Origin: Pseudomonadota bacterium
GTDB taxonomy: Bacteria > Desulfobacterota > Desulfovibrionia > Desulfovibrionales > Desulfomicrobiaceae
NCBI GenBank assembly: GCA_023393525.1
Contig: JAEWKZ010000079.1
Location: 1-64,000, forward strand
DNA length: 64,000 bases
Direction: 5' to 3'
Part shown: positions 43,302-52,435 of the stretch, in pieces
How the letters are laid out: the number at the start of each line of letters is the position of its first letter
How positions within the stretch are numbered: the stretch's first letter is position 1
Translations under genes and position numbers: made by a program
The notes under the pieces: generated by a model
What the model saw: only the letters and a program-made list of their open reading frames with translations
Database searches by the model: none
What the model was told of the DNA's origin: nothing

Positions 43302-43329
43302 ACCATAAGCACCACCCCAGGAGAACGAC

Positions 43330-46314
43330 ATGCCGATCCGAGTCGAAGTGGCTCTGCGCAAGGCAGTTACCGATACACAAGGCAACAAGACCGCCCACAA
43401 GATCAAACAGGAACTCGGGCTGACCGTGGACCAGGTCCGCATCGTCCGCATCTACACCGTTGACGGGCTGACCGATGCCCAGGTCGGACAGGCCATCGAA
43501 GCCGGCGCCCTGCACGACCCCGTTCTGCACACGGCCCAGACAACCCCGGCGGCCACGGACTTCGACTGGATCATCGAAGTGGGCTTCCGCCCAGGAGTGA
43601 CCGACAACGAGGGCCGCACTGCCCAGGAAACCCTACATACCGTTCTCGGTCTGGCCCCGGGCGAACGCGTCGCGGTCTACACGTCCACCCAGTTCCTGAT
43701 CACGGGCCGGCTGACCAGGGCCCAGGTGGAGCACATCGCCCGGGATCTGCTGGCCAACGAGCTGATCCAGCGCTTCCAGATCGCGGACAGGGACGAATGG
43801 GCGGCCAAGCCCGGTTTTCCGGCCCGCGCCGCGGCCGTGACGGGCGAATCGTCCAGCACCGTCGAAATCGTGGATCTTTCTGTCATGGATGACGAGGCGC
43901 TGATGCGGCTGAGCCGCGAAAACACCCTCGCGCTCAGCCTGGAAGAAATGCGCCGCATCAAGGCGTATTACGCCCAACCCGAGGTCGTCGCCCACCGCAA
44001 GGCCAAGGGCCTGCCCGCCGCGCCCACGGACGCCGAACTCGAATGCCTGGCCCAGACCTGGTCCGAGCACTGCAAGCACAAGATCTTCAGTTCCCGCATC
44101 TCCTACGAGAACCGCGAAAACGGCACCACGGCCGAGATCAACAGCCTCTACAAGACCTTCATCCAGGGCAGCACGAAACAGCTTCGCGAACGCATGGGAG
44201 AGGGAGACTTCTGCCTGTCCGTGTTCAAGGACAACGCCGGCGTGATCCGCTTCAGCGACGACATGAACGTCTGCATCAAGGTCGAGACCCACAACAGTCC
44301 CTCGGCCCTGGACCCCTACGGCGGAGCCCTGACCGGCATCGTCGGCGTGAACCGCGACCCCATGGGCACGGGCATGGGCGCGAACCTCTTGTGCAACACC
44401 GACGTCTTCTGCTTCGCCTCGCCCTTCCATGAAGGCGAGCTGCCCCCGCGCCTGCTGCACCCGCGCCGCGTCTTCGAAGGCGTGCGCGAAGGCGTGGAGC
44501 ACGGCGGCAACAAGTCCGGCATCCCCACGGTCAACGGCGCCATCGTCTTCCACGAACGCTTCCTGGGCAAGCCGCTGGTCTTCTGCGGCACGGTCGGCAC
44601 CATGCCGGCCACCGTGGCCGGACATCCCAGCCACGAGAAGAAGGCCTTGCCCGGCGACCGCATCGTCATGACCGGCGGCCGCATCGGCAAGGACGGCATC
44701 CACGGCGCGACCTTCTCCTCCGAGGAGCTGCACGAGGGCTCCCCGGCCACGGCCGTGCAGATCGGCGACCCCATCACCCAGCGCCGCATGTACGATTTCC
44801 TGATGCGCGCCCGGGACCTGGGCCTCTACAACGCCATCACCGACAACGGCGCAGGGGGCTTAAGCTCCTCGGTGGGCGAAATGGCCCAGGACTGCGGCGG
44901 CTGCGACATGGACCTGGCCAAGGCCCCCCTCAAGTACGACGGCCTGCGGCCCTGGGAGATCCTGGTCTCCGAGGCCCAGGAGCGCATGACCCTGGCCGTG
45001 CCGCCCGCCAAGCTCCAGGCCTTCATGGATCTGGCGCGGGAGATGAACGTCGAGGCCACGGACCTCGGCTCCTTCACGGACTCGGGCTACCTGCACGTGC
45101 GCTACGGCGACAGGATCGTGACCGATCTGGACATGGCCTTCCTGCATGACGGCACGCCGCAGATGCGCCTCAAGGCCGTCTGGGAGCGCCCGCAGACCTG
45201 CTGCTGCGGCGAGAGGCCCGAACCCAAGGTGACCGACCACGACGCGTTCCTGCGCGACATGCTCGGCCGGCTCAACATCTGCTCCCGCGAGTACGTCATC
45301 CGCCAGTACGACCACGAGGTCCAGGGCGGCAGCGTCATCAAGCCCCTGGTCGGCGCGAAGGAGGACGGCCCGGCCGACGCGGCCGTGGTCCGGCCACAGC
45401 TCGGCAGCGAGAAGGCCCTGGTCATCGCGAACGGCATCTGCCCCAAGCTCTCCGACCTGGACACCTACTGGATGATGGCCAACGCCATCGACGAGGGCGT
45501 GCGCAACGCCGTGGCCACGGGCGGCGACATCCGCCACATGGCCGGCGTGGACAACTTCTGCTGGTGCGACCCGGTCCAGTCCGAAAAGACCCCGGACGGC
45601 GAATACAAGCTGGCCCAGCTGGTCCGGGCCAACCAGGCCCTGGCCCACTACTGCCTGGCCTACGGCGTGCCCTGCGTCTCGGGCAAGGACTCCATGAAGA
45701 ACGACTACACGGGCGGCGGCACCAAGATCTCCATCCCGCCCACGGTCCTCTTCTCGGTCATGGGCGTGATCGACGACTGCGCCAAGACCATGACCTCGGA
45801 CTTCAAGCGCCCCGGCGAAGCCGTCTACATTCTGGGCCTGACCAAAAACGAGCTCGGCGGCTCCGAATACGCCGACCAGCTCGGCGTGTGCGGCGCGGTG
45901 CCGCAGGTGGACGCGGTCACGGCCCGCACCCGCTACGAGCGCATGCACCAGGCCATCACCGGCGGTCTCATCACGGCGGCCCACGACATCTCCGACGGCG
46001 GCCTGGCCGTGGCCGTGGCCGAAATGGCCCTGGCCGGACGCATCGGCGCGGACATCGACGTCGACAAGGTCCCGGCCCTGGACTGCCCGCTGCCGGAACA
46101 GCGCCTCTACAGCGAATCCGCCAGCCGCTTCGTGGTCACCGTGGCCGACAACAACCGCGCCGCCTTCGAAACCCTCTTCGCCGGCGACTTCCTGGCCGCC
46201 CTCGGCACAACCACCGCCGACGGTCGCCTGACCCTGCGCGCCGGCAGCTCCACCCTGGCCAGCTCCGCGGTCGAGGAACTGGCCGTGGCATGGAAGAAGA
46301 CGTTGGATTTTTAG
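43330..46314 (+). CDS. purL: Phosphoribosylformylglycinamidine synthase with two N-terminal PurS-like domains
   Basis: A 994-residue enzyme of purine step 4. Residues 1-75 and about 78-160 each resemble a PurS subunit (RKAVTDTQGNKTAHKIKQEL and RPGVTDNEGRTAQETLHTVL). The PurL core follows from about 190: TWSEHCKHKIF, KVETHNSPSALDPYGGA, GNKSGIPTVNG, ITDNGAGGLSSSVGEMA, and a second half with GVPCVSGKDSMKNDY and AHDISDGGLAVAVAEMA. The chain stops there: the glutamine amidotransferase (PurQ) domain of large PurL is missing and must be a separate protein. Start ATG 43330 with CAGGAG upstream. Confidence 0.93.
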   Translation: MPIRVEVALRKAVTDTQGNKTAHKIKQELGLTVDQVRIVRIYTVDGLTDAQVGQAIEAGALHDPVLHTAQTTPAATDFDWIIEVGFRPGVTDNEGRTAQETLHTVLGLAPGERVAVYTSTQFLITGRLTRAQVEHIARDLLANELIQRFQIADRDEWAAKPGFPARAAAVTGESSSTVEIVDLSVMDDEALMRLSRENTLALSLEEMRRIKAYYAQPEVVAHRKAKGLPAAPTDAELECLAQTWSEHCKHKIFSSRISYENRENGTTAEINSLYKTFIQGSTKQLRERMGEGDFCLSVFKDNAGVIRFSDDMNVCIKVETHNSPSALDPYGGALTGIVGVNRDPMGTGMGANLLCNTDVFCFASPFHEGELPPRLLHPRRVFEGVREGVEHGGNKSGIPTVNGAIVFHERFLGKPLVFCGTVGTMPATVAGHPSHEKKALPGDRIVMTGGRIGKDGIHGATFSSEELHEGSPATAVQIGDPITQRRMYDFLMRARDLGLYNAITDNGAGGLSSSVGEMAQDCGGCDMDLAKAPLKYDGLRPWEILVSEAQERMTLAVPPAKLQAFMDLAREMNVEATDLGSFTDSGYLHVRYGDRIVTDLDMAFLHDGTPQMRLKAVWERPQTCCCGERPEPKVTDHDAFLRDMLGRLNICSREYVIRQYDHEVQGGSVIKPLVGAKEDGPADAAVVRPQLGSEKALVIANGICPKLSDLDTYWMMANAIDEGVRNAVATGGDIRHMAGVDNFCWCDPVQSEKTPDGEYKLAQLVRANQALAHYCLAYGVPCVSGKDSMKNDYTGGGTKISIPPTVLFSVMGVIDDCAKTMTSDFKRPGEAVYILGLTKNELGGSEYADQLGVCGAVPQVDAVTARTRYERMHQAITGGLITAAHDISDGGLAVAVAEMALAGRIGADIDVDKVPALDCPLPEQRLYSESASRFVVTVADNNRAAFETLFAGDFLAALGTTTADGRLTLRAGSSTLASSAVEELAVAWKKTLDF

Positions 46315-46321
46315 GGGGAAT

Positions 46322-46357
46322 GCCTCCGGCGGGCAGGGGGCGCGTCCCCTGCACCCC
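46322..46357 (+). repeat. 36-bp 3-prime element, copy A (after purL)
   Basis: Begins 7 nt after the purL stop. Reads gcctccggcgggcag, then a GCAGGGG/CCCCTGC hairpin and a cacccc tail. Same sequence class as copies B and C. Confidence 0.8.
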
Positions 46358-46371
46358 ATTCAACAGATTGT

Positions 46372-46414
46372 AAACGCGAGACGGGCGACCCATTGGGCCG
46401 CCCGTCTCGCGTTT
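46372..46414. terminator. Long perfect hairpin between convergent purL and pyk
   Basis: A 16-bp perfect stem (46372-46387 with 46399-46414) encloses a small ccc/ggg sub-stem. It ends in three T in each direction, so it is a likely bidirectional terminator with weak U-tracts. Copies A and B of the 36-bp element flank it symmetrically. Confidence 0.7.
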
Positions 46415-46459
46415 GAAGCTCCATAAAAACCGATCTTTTCTTCACCAAACCCCATGCAA

Positions 46460-46495
46460 GGGGTGCAGGGGGTGCGCCCCCTGCCCGCCGGAGGC
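46460..46495 (-). repeat. 36-bp 3-prime element, copy B (after pyk)
   Basis: Minus strand, 8 nt after the pyk stop. It is the inverted partner of copy A with two mismatches. Stem GCAGGGGG/CCCCCTGC, 8 bp. Confidence 0.8.
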
Positions 46496-46503
46496 ATCTT
46501 CTC

Positions 46504-47925
46504 CTACTTGTAATACACCTTGATCTCGTTGGTCATGACGGTCCCCATGCCCGGGGTGGCCTGGCCGCTGGCGATGATGACGTTTTCGCCGGGCCGGAAG
46601 TCCGCGTATTCCTGGACGAATTTTTCGGCCCGCTTCTGATGGCTGCGGGGTTCAAGGGGGCTCTCCACGGGGGTGATGGCCCAGAAGAAGTTCATCCAGC
46701 GCATGATGCGGGCGTCTGTGGTCATGGCGTAGATGGGCTGGGCCGGACGGCGCGAGCTGATGTAGCGGGCCGTGGCGCCGGTGGTCGAGTGGCAGACCAG
46801 GGCCGCGCTGTCGGCGTTGTCGGCCATGAGGCAGGCGGAATAGGCGATGAATTTGGGGGGGTTCTTCTCGGCCTTGGGCACGTAGGGGCCGCCCAGGCGT
46901 TCCAGGTAGTACGGCTCGGAATACTGCGCGATCTCGTTGATGAAGCGCACGGCCTCGACGGGATAGCTGCCGATGGCCGTTTCCTCGGAGAGCATGACGC
47001 AGTCCGCGCCGTCGATCATGGCGTTGGACACGTCGGTTGATTCGGCCCGGGTGGGGATGGGATTCTTGACCATGGACAGAAGCATCTGGGTCGCGACGAT
47101 GGCCGGTTTCTGGGCGTGGCGGCAGGCGCGCAGGATCTTTTTCTGGATGATGGGCAGCTCGGCCGGGCTGCATTCCAGGCCAAGATCGCCGCGCGCGACC
47201 ATGATGGCGTCGGCGACTTCGAGGATGGAATCGAGCTTGTCCACGGCGTTCTTGCGCTCGACCTTGGCCACGACCGGAATCCAGGTCCCATGTCGGGCGA
47301 TCTCGGCCTTGATGTCCTCGATGTCCTCCTTGCTCTGCACAAAGGACAGGGCCACGGCGTCGATGCCGATATCGATGCCCTGGTGCAGGTCACGGCGGTC
47401 CTTGTCGGTCATGGCCGCGACCTTGAGTGTCTTTCCGGGAAAGGCGATGCCCTTGTTGGAAGTCAGGATGCCGCCGTTCAGCGCCTCCATCATGACCAGA
47501 CGATCCGGCTCGATGACCTTGACCACCGTGAACTGCAGCATCCCGTCGGACAACGAGACGGGCATGCCCTCGGCCAGGCCTTCGAGCAGTTCGGGCGCGT
47601 CAAGGCTTATGAAAATGTCGCTCTCGTTTTTCTCCGCCATGTCCGGTCCGCCCAGGCAGACATAGGCTCCCTTGCGGATCTGCAGCGGCGAGCCCTTGAC
47701 TTCGCCGATGCGGATCTTGGGGCCGCAGAGGTCGCCCATGACCGTCAGGGAAATGCCGGTATCCTTTTCGACCTGCCGGATCTTCTGAATGACCGGACCG
47801 AAATATTCCGCGTCGGCGTGGGAAAAATTGAGGCGAAAGACCCGCACCCCAAGCAGAACCATTTCCTTCATGACGTCCTGATCCATGGATGCCGGGCCCA
47901 AGGTCGCCACTATCTTTGTGCGCAT
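46504..47925 (-). CDS. pyk: Pyruvate kinase
   Basis: A 473-residue glycolytic enzyme converting phosphoenolpyruvate and ADP to pyruvate and ATP. TKIVATLGPAS opening, FRLNFSHA, GDLCGPKIRIGE, VAKVERKNAVDKLDSIL with the catalytic Lys, MVARGDLGLE and ATQMLLSMVKNPIPTRAESTDVSNA follow in order; the C-terminal domain is complete. Start chosen at ATG 47925, with GGGGA upstream, dropping 23 unlikely residues. Monocistronic. Confidence 0.96.
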   Translation of the reverse strand: MRTKIVATLGPASMDQDVMKEMVLLGVRVFRLNFSHADAEYFGPVIQKIRQVEKDTGISLTVMGDLCGPKIRIGEVKGSPLQIRKGAYVCLGGPDMAEKNESDIFISLDAPELLEGLAEGMPVSLSDGMLQFTVVKVIEPDRLVMMEALNGGILTSNKGIAFPGKTLKVAAMTDKDRRDLHQGIDIGIDAVALSFVQSKEDIEDIKAEIARHGTWIPVVAKVERKNAVDKLDSILEVADAIMVARGDLGLECSPAELPIIQKKILRACRHAQKPAIVATQMLLSMVKNPIPTRAESTDVSNAMIDGADCVMLSEETAIGSYPVEAVRFINEIAQYSEPYYLERLGGPYVPKAEKNPPKFIAYSACLMADNADSAALVCHSTTGATARYISSRRPAQPIYAMTTDARIMRWMNFFWAITPVESPLEPRSHQKRAEKFVQEYADFRPGENVIIASGQATPGMGTVMTNEIKVYYK

Positions 47926-47956
47926 GTACGTATCCCCGTTCGTGATGGTTGGAAGA

Positions 47957-49792
47957 TTAGATGATTCCATACAGGGGTCTTCCGGGCAGGGCAAGCTCGT
48001 CCACCCTTTTCTCGATTTCCGTCACATCGAGGAGCGCCGGCGCGTGATAGGTCTTGAGCCGGGCATCGACGACCATGCTTGTGCAGCCCCAATGCTTGCA
48101 GTGCGTGAACCCGTTCAGGCCGTAGGTGTCCGTGGCCGGATCGGAACGGGTGAAGGTCACCCACAGGAAGTTGTCCCAGGAGCGGACCGCGAAGTCGGCG
48201 TCGTCCGCGACCACGATGAGCGGAAAGCCGTCGAGTCCGGAAGCCTGCGCCAGGGCTTGGCAGAGCGTCTCCATGGCAGGATCGTGGGTGTCGCGCGGCT
48301 GGGCGTGGGCGGGCCCGGACAAAACCAGAACGCCCGGCGCGAAAAAGCGCGGGCGCGAAAAACCATCGGGCAGGGTCAGGGCGGGCGCGGACGTGGACAG
48401 GACGCGCTTGGGGCTGCCGGCCGCGGTCCAGAGCACCTTGGAGCCCTGATTGAGGCTGATGCCGGAGTAGTCGAGAGTGTCCATGGTCGTGCGGGTGATG
48501 AAATGCAGATCCCGCGACAGATCCAGACGCTCCAGCACGTGGCGGAAGAAAGCGGGCACGTCGTGACAGGTCAGGCTCGGTTCATCCTCGCGGGCGGCGA
48601 TGATGACGTACTTGGAAAGGGACGTCTGGGTCGTGCCCAGGAGCGAGAGTCCGTTGGTGATCAGCTCCTGGGGCTGGCGTTCACCCGCGTACGGCACATA
48701 GCGCTCGCTGCCCACGGCCAAGAGGAGCGGATGCACTCCGGCCGCGTCCACGGCGTGCACCTCGCGCACCCCGCCGAAGACCTGCGGCACCAGGTCGGCG
48801 GTGAGCTCGTGGATGAAGGCCCCGAACATGGTGTCCTCCTGGGGAGGACGCCCGACAGTGGTGAAGGGCCAGACCGCGTCCTCGCGGTGCAGCACCTCGG
48901 CCACGCGCATGACCGGAAAGTCGTGGGCCAGGCTGTAATAGCCGAGATGGTCTCCAAAGGGGCCCTCGGGCTTCTGGACATGGGGATCGATATGCCCACG
49001 GATGCAGAAATCCGCCTCGGCCAGGATCGGGAGCTCGCCGGGCCGCCGGATCATGGGCACTCGATGCCCGCCCAGGGCTCCGGCGAAAAGCATTTCGGCT
49101 ATGCCTTCGGGCAGGGGCATGATGGCGGCCAGGGTCATGGCCGGCGGCCCGCCCACGAAGATGTTCACGGGCAGCGTCTCTCCACGGGCGATGGCCTCGG
49201 CGTGATGGTAGCCGATGCCGCGATGGATCTGGTAGTGCAGCCCCACTTCACGGTCCTGCTCGAACGCGTTGCCCGAGAGCTGGATGCGGTACATGCCCAG
49301 GTTCGAGGCCATGTATCCGGGTTTTGACGGGCTCTCGGTGTAGACCAGGGGCAGGGTCACGTATGCCCCGCCGTCCATGGGCCAGGACACGAGCTGCGGA
49401 AGCTGCGAGACGCTCGTGGTCCGGGCCAGGATGGGGCCCGCGCTGACCGTCTTGGGCAGGGTGTGCCAGCCGCCCAGGGCCAGGCCGGGCCAGAGCGACG
49501 GTTTTTTCAGAACGAGAGCCGGGTCGGCCTTGGCGGAAAGCATGGCCTCCACCCGGCGCAGGGTGGAGCGGAAGATGAACTTGGTGCGCGCCAATGTGCC
49601 GAAAATGTTGGCGGCCATGGGGAACTTCGTGCCCTTGACGTTGGTGAAGAGCAGGGCCGGGCCCCCGGCCTGGAAAACGCGGCGCTGGATGGCGCCGGCT
49701 TCGAGACGCGGATCGACGGGTTCATCGATGCGCACCAGCTGCCTGGTCCGTTCCAGATCGTCGAGGCACGATTTGAGATTGCGGTAGATCAT
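47957..49792 (-). CDS. ubiD: UbiD-family prenylated-FMN decarboxylase
   Basis: A 611-residue UbiD-type decarboxylase. N-terminal part MIYRNLKSCLDDLERTRQLVRI, then GNAFEQDREVGLHYQIHRGIGYHH with the prFMN/metal contacts, EGPFGDHLGYYSLAHDFPV, and a C-terminal VDARLKTYHAPALLDVT. Close to the UbiD/MenD-associated decarboxylase group; given the futalosine genes here it may be the one that decarboxylates the prenylated naphthoate, but that is inference. Start chosen at ATG 49792. No UbiX is adjacent. Confidence 0.9.
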   Translation of the reverse strand: MIYRNLKSCLDDLERTRQLVRIDEPVDPRLEAGAIQRRVFQAGGPALLFTNVKGTKFPMAANIFGTLARTKFIFRSTLRRVEAMLSAKADPALVLKKPSLWPGLALGGWHTLPKTVSAGPILARTTSVSQLPQLVSWPMDGGAYVTLPLVYTESPSKPGYMASNLGMYRIQLSGNAFEQDREVGLHYQIHRGIGYHHAEAIARGETLPVNIFVGGPPAMTLAAIMPLPEGIAEMLFAGALGGHRVPMIRRPGELPILAEADFCIRGHIDPHVQKPEGPFGDHLGYYSLAHDFPVMRVAEVLHREDAVWPFTTVGRPPQEDTMFGAFIHELTADLVPQVFGGVREVHAVDAAGVHPLLLAVGSERYVPYAGERQPQELITNGLSLLGTTQTSLSKYVIIAAREDEPSLTCHDVPAFFRHVLERLDLSRDLHFITRTTMDTLDYSGISLNQGSKVLWTAAGSPKRVLSTSAPALTLPDGFSRPRFFAPGVLVLSGPAHAQPRDTHDPAMETLCQALAQASGLDGFPLIVVADDADFAVRSWDNFLWVTFTRSDPATDTYGLNGFTHCKHWGCTSMVVDARLKTYHAPALLDVTEIEKRVDELALPGRPLYGII

Positions 49793-49874
49793 GGGTGGCT
49801 CGGGGTGTGTTATGGGCTTGATGAACGCTATGGACGGAATAAACTCACGCGGACGGGCGCGACCAAGCCTGCTC

Positions 49875-49910
49875 GGGGTGCGGGGGGCGCGCCCCCCGCC
49901 CGCCGGAGGC
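49875..49910 (-). repeat. 36-bp 3-prime element, copy C (after fxsA)
   Basis: Minus strand, 11 nt after the fxsA stop. Same 36-bp length and gcctccggcggg start as A and B. The stem reads GCGGGGGG/CCCCCCGC, an A-T to G-C compensatory change relative to copy B. Confidence 0.8.
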
Positions 49911-49921
49911 ACGCCTTTTCC

Positions 49922-50317
49922 CTATCTGTGAAACGTGATGTGCACGTTGGGGTCTTGCCGCCACTGGTCGAATTTCTTGCGCAGCCACTGCTTGAAGATG
50001 CCCCGCGTCGCGGGCAGGAGGATGAGCAAACCGAGTATGTCCGTCAGAAAGCCGGGGGCCAGGAGCACCATGCCGGCCAGAAAGACGAGCAATCCGTCGA
50101 GCAGCTCCTCGGCGGGCATGAAGCCCTGGTCCAGGTTCTCGCGAATGCGCATCATGATCGACAAACCCTGCAAACGGGCCAGGTGCGCCCCGGCCAGAGC
50201 GGTGAAGATGACCAGCGCGATGGTGGGGAAAACCCCGATAGCGCCGCCCACCGTCACCAGCACGTAGATTTCCGCCACAGGCACCAGGGCGAAAAGCAAA
50301 AACAGCTTTCCAAACAT
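49922..50317 (-). CDS. fxsA: FxsA family membrane protein
   Basis: A 131-residue inner-membrane protein with three or four hydrophobic segments. The FxsA pattern is clear: LFLLFALVPVAEIYVLVTVG opening, GLLVFLAGMVLLAPGFLTDILGLLILLP, and a basic cytoplasmic tail. In E. coli, overproduced FxsA relieves phage T7 exclusion by F; its normal role is unknown. Two adjacent ATG codons (50320, 50317) are possible; the second is better placed for the GGAGG and overlaps the serB stop (TGATG). Confidence 0.92.
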   Translation of the reverse strand: MFGKLFLLFALVPVAEIYVLVTVGGAIGVFPTIALVIFTALAGAHLARLQGLSIMMRIRENLDQGFMPAEELLDGLLVFLAGMVLLAPGFLTDILGLLILLPATRGIFKQWLRKKFDQWRQDPNVHITFHR

Positions 50318-51552
50318 CATTCCTCCCGTCCGGCCAATTGATCCACGGTTTCGCGGTCGCGCAGGCCCAGAAAATAGAGCACGCCGTCCAGACCAACGTT
50401 GGAAATGGCCTGCCCCGCGCCCTGCCGCACGACAGGCTTGGCGTGAAAGGCGATGCCCAGGCCCGCCACGTCCAGCATGGGCAGATCGTTGGCCCCGTCG
50501 CCCACGGCGATGACCTGCGAGAGGGAAATGTTCTCCTTGCCCGCGATTTCCTTCAACAGGCGGGCCTTGCCCGCGCCGTCGACAATCTCGCCGACCAGCC
50601 CGCCGGTCAGGACGCCGTCCCGGATTTCAAGCTCGTTGGCGTGCACGTAGTCGATGCCAAGCCTCTCCTGCAGCCGCCGGCCGAAATAATTGAACCCGCC
50701 GGACAGGATGGCGATGGTGTATCCCAGGCCCTTCAAGGTGCGAATGAGCCTTTCCGCGCCTTCGGTCATGGGCAGGGTGTCCGCGACGTCCTGGAGCACC
50801 GTCTCGGGCAGGCCCTTGAGCAGGCCCACGCGCCTGCGCAGGCTCTGGGAAAAATCCAGTTCCCCGCGCATGGCCGCCTCGGTGATGGCCGCGACCTCGT
50901 CGCCCACCCCGGCGCGCTTGGCCAGTTCGTCGATGACTTCGGCCTGGATCAGGGTCGAGTCCATGTCGAAGCAGACCAGACGGCGGATGCGGCGAAAGGC
51001 ATTGTCCTCCTGGAAGCCGATGTCGATGCCCTGCTCCCGGGAAAGGTCCAGAAAAGCGGCCCGCATTCCGGAAATATCCTCCGGGGTGCCGCGCACGGAA
51101 AATTCCAGGCAGGACCGGGGCATGGCCGGTGGGTCGGCCAGGGACCTGCGGCCCGAAAGGCGGGTGATGCAGTCCACGCTCAGGCCGTGCGAGGTGATGA
51201 CCTCGGCCATGGCCGCCAGATTGGCGGCGGTGATGGTCCGGCCGAGCACGGTCACGATATGGCGCTTGCGCCCCTGCATGCCGACCCAGCGTTCGTAGTC
51301 GTCCCCGGTCACGGGCGAGAACTTGAGATGCAGACCCTGATTGTGGGCCCAGAAGAGCAGATCTTTCAAGATGGGCGAGGATTCGCTTTCGCGAGGCACC
51401 TCGATGAGCACGCCCAGCGAAAGGTCGTCGTGGATGACGGACTGGCTGATGTCGAGGATGGTCACCTTCGACGCGGCCAGTTGCCCCATGATTCCGGCCA
51501 GCAGGCCGTCGCGGTCCGTGCCGGCGATTTGTATGAGTATGATTTCGCGCAT
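50317..51552 (-). CDS. serB: Phosphoserine phosphatase with two N-terminal ACT domains
   Basis: A 411-residue enzyme of serine synthesis. Residues 1-85 and about 95-180 are ACT-like (IAGTDRDGLLAGIMGQLAA; then VTVLGRTITAANLAAMAEVI), a regulatory arrangement that could bind an amino acid. The HAD catalytic domain follows: CFDMDSTLIQAEVIDELA (nucleophile Asp), SGGFNYF, and GDGANDLPML. Start chosen at ATG 51552. It sits between holB and fxsA, all on the minus strand and closely spaced. Confidence 0.95.
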   Translation of the reverse strand: MREIILIQIAGTDRDGLLAGIMGQLAASKVTILDISQSVIHDDLSLGVLIEVPRESESSPILKDLLFWAHNQGLHLKFSPVTGDDYERWVGMQGRKRHIVTVLGRTITAANLAAMAEVITSHGLSVDCITRLSGRRSLADPPAMPRSCLEFSVRGTPEDISGMRAAFLDLSREQGIDIGFQEDNAFRRIRRLVCFDMDSTLIQAEVIDELAKRAGVGDEVAAITEAAMRGELDFSQSLRRRVGLLKGLPETVLQDVADTLPMTEGAERLIRTLKGLGYTIAILSGGFNYFGRRLQERLGIDYVHANELEIRDGVLTGGLVGEIVDGAGKARLLKEIAGKENISLSQVIAVGDGANDLPMLDVAGLGIAFHAKPVVRQGAGQAISNVGLDGVLYFLGLRDRETVDQLAGREE

Positions 51553-51556
51553 ATTC

Positions 51557-52402
51557 TTATTTGTGCAGGAGGTTCCACATGCGGATGGCGGTCCACTCCA
51601 GCACCACGGCCGGGTTGGCTCCCGCATCCAGACTTTCCAGGGCGTTTTCGACGATGACTCCCACCTGCCGCACCGCGATCACGTCCAGCCGCGCGGCCAG
51701 CACCCGGGCCAGATCGGTCAGGGGGTTGCCGTACCCGGCCTGGACCAGGCAACGCTGCACCTCGCGCAGCATGTCCCCGGCGATGCGGGCGTCGACGCTT
51801 CCCTTGCGTCCGGTCCATTCGAGCCACGCGCCCTTGCCGCTCTGGATGAATTCGCACAGCAGGCCCAGGCGCTCCTTCAGCTCCGGGTCCTCCTGCCCGC
51901 CCTGGGGCCAGCCCAAGGTAAGCACGAAACTCCTGGAAACCAGGGTCGGCAGCAAAACTTCTCGACTCGGGGCCAAAAGAACGAACACGTTGCCGGGACT
52001 GGGCTCCTCCAGGGACTTGAGCAGGGCGTTGGCCGCCCCGTCGCCCAGGGCCTGGGCCTCGGCCAGGATGACCACGCGCGGCCCGCGCCCCGCGGGCGGA
52101 TCGCCGAGCACGGCGCGCACTTCCCGCACCGTGTCGATGCCGATGGAGCCCTCGGCGCCGTTCAGAAGAAAAAGGTCGCGGCAGGCGTCATCGGCGATCT
52201 GCCGGCAGATACGGCACGTGCCGCAGGGTGGCCCCTCTTCGCGGCACATCAGCCGCGCGGCCCAGAAAAGCCCCAGCGCCAGACGTTCGGAAACGGTGCC
52301 GCCTTCAAGGAGCAGGGAGTTCGGCGGAGCCTGGGCGAGACGTTCCAGAAACCCCGCGATGCGGGGCTGGGCGGAGAGGGTGTGCTGCCAGGGAGTGGTC
52401 AT
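51557..52402 (-). CDS. holB: DNA polymerase III delta-prime subunit
   Basis: A 281-residue clamp-loader subunit. It shows a four-Cys zinc site (C...CGTCRIC), the delta-prime hallmark of a lost P-loop (LLLEGGTVSERLA in place of GKT), EAQALGDGAANALLKSLEEP, and LPTLVSRS near the sensor region. It helps load the beta clamp during replication. Short relative to E. coli HolB (334). Gap of 4 nt to serB. Confidence 0.9.
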   Translation of the reverse strand: MTTPWQHTLSAQPRIAGFLERLAQAPPNSLLLEGGTVSERLALGLFWAARLMCREEGPPCGTCRICRQIADDACRDLFLLNGAEGSIGIDTVREVRAVLGDPPAGRGPRVVILAEAQALGDGAANALLKSLEEPSPGNVFVLLAPSREVLLPTLVSRSFVLTLGWPQGGQEDPELKERLGLLCEFIQSGKGAWLEWTGRKGSVDARIAGDMLREVQRCLVQAGYGNPLTDLARVLAARLDVIAVRQVGVIVENALESLDAGANPAVVLEWTAIRMWNLLHK

Positions 52403-52435
52403 GATGCAAAAATGGGAGGCGAACCTCCCATGTGC

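Noticed and set aside
47925..47994. Longer N terminus for pyruvate kinase
   Set aside because: The extra 23 residues are not like the family, whose members open at the MRTKIVATLGP segment.
49793..49912. Longer N terminus for UbiD
   Set aside because: It would translate the copy C repeat element and a Pro/Arg-rich run; the conserved protein starts at ATG 49792.
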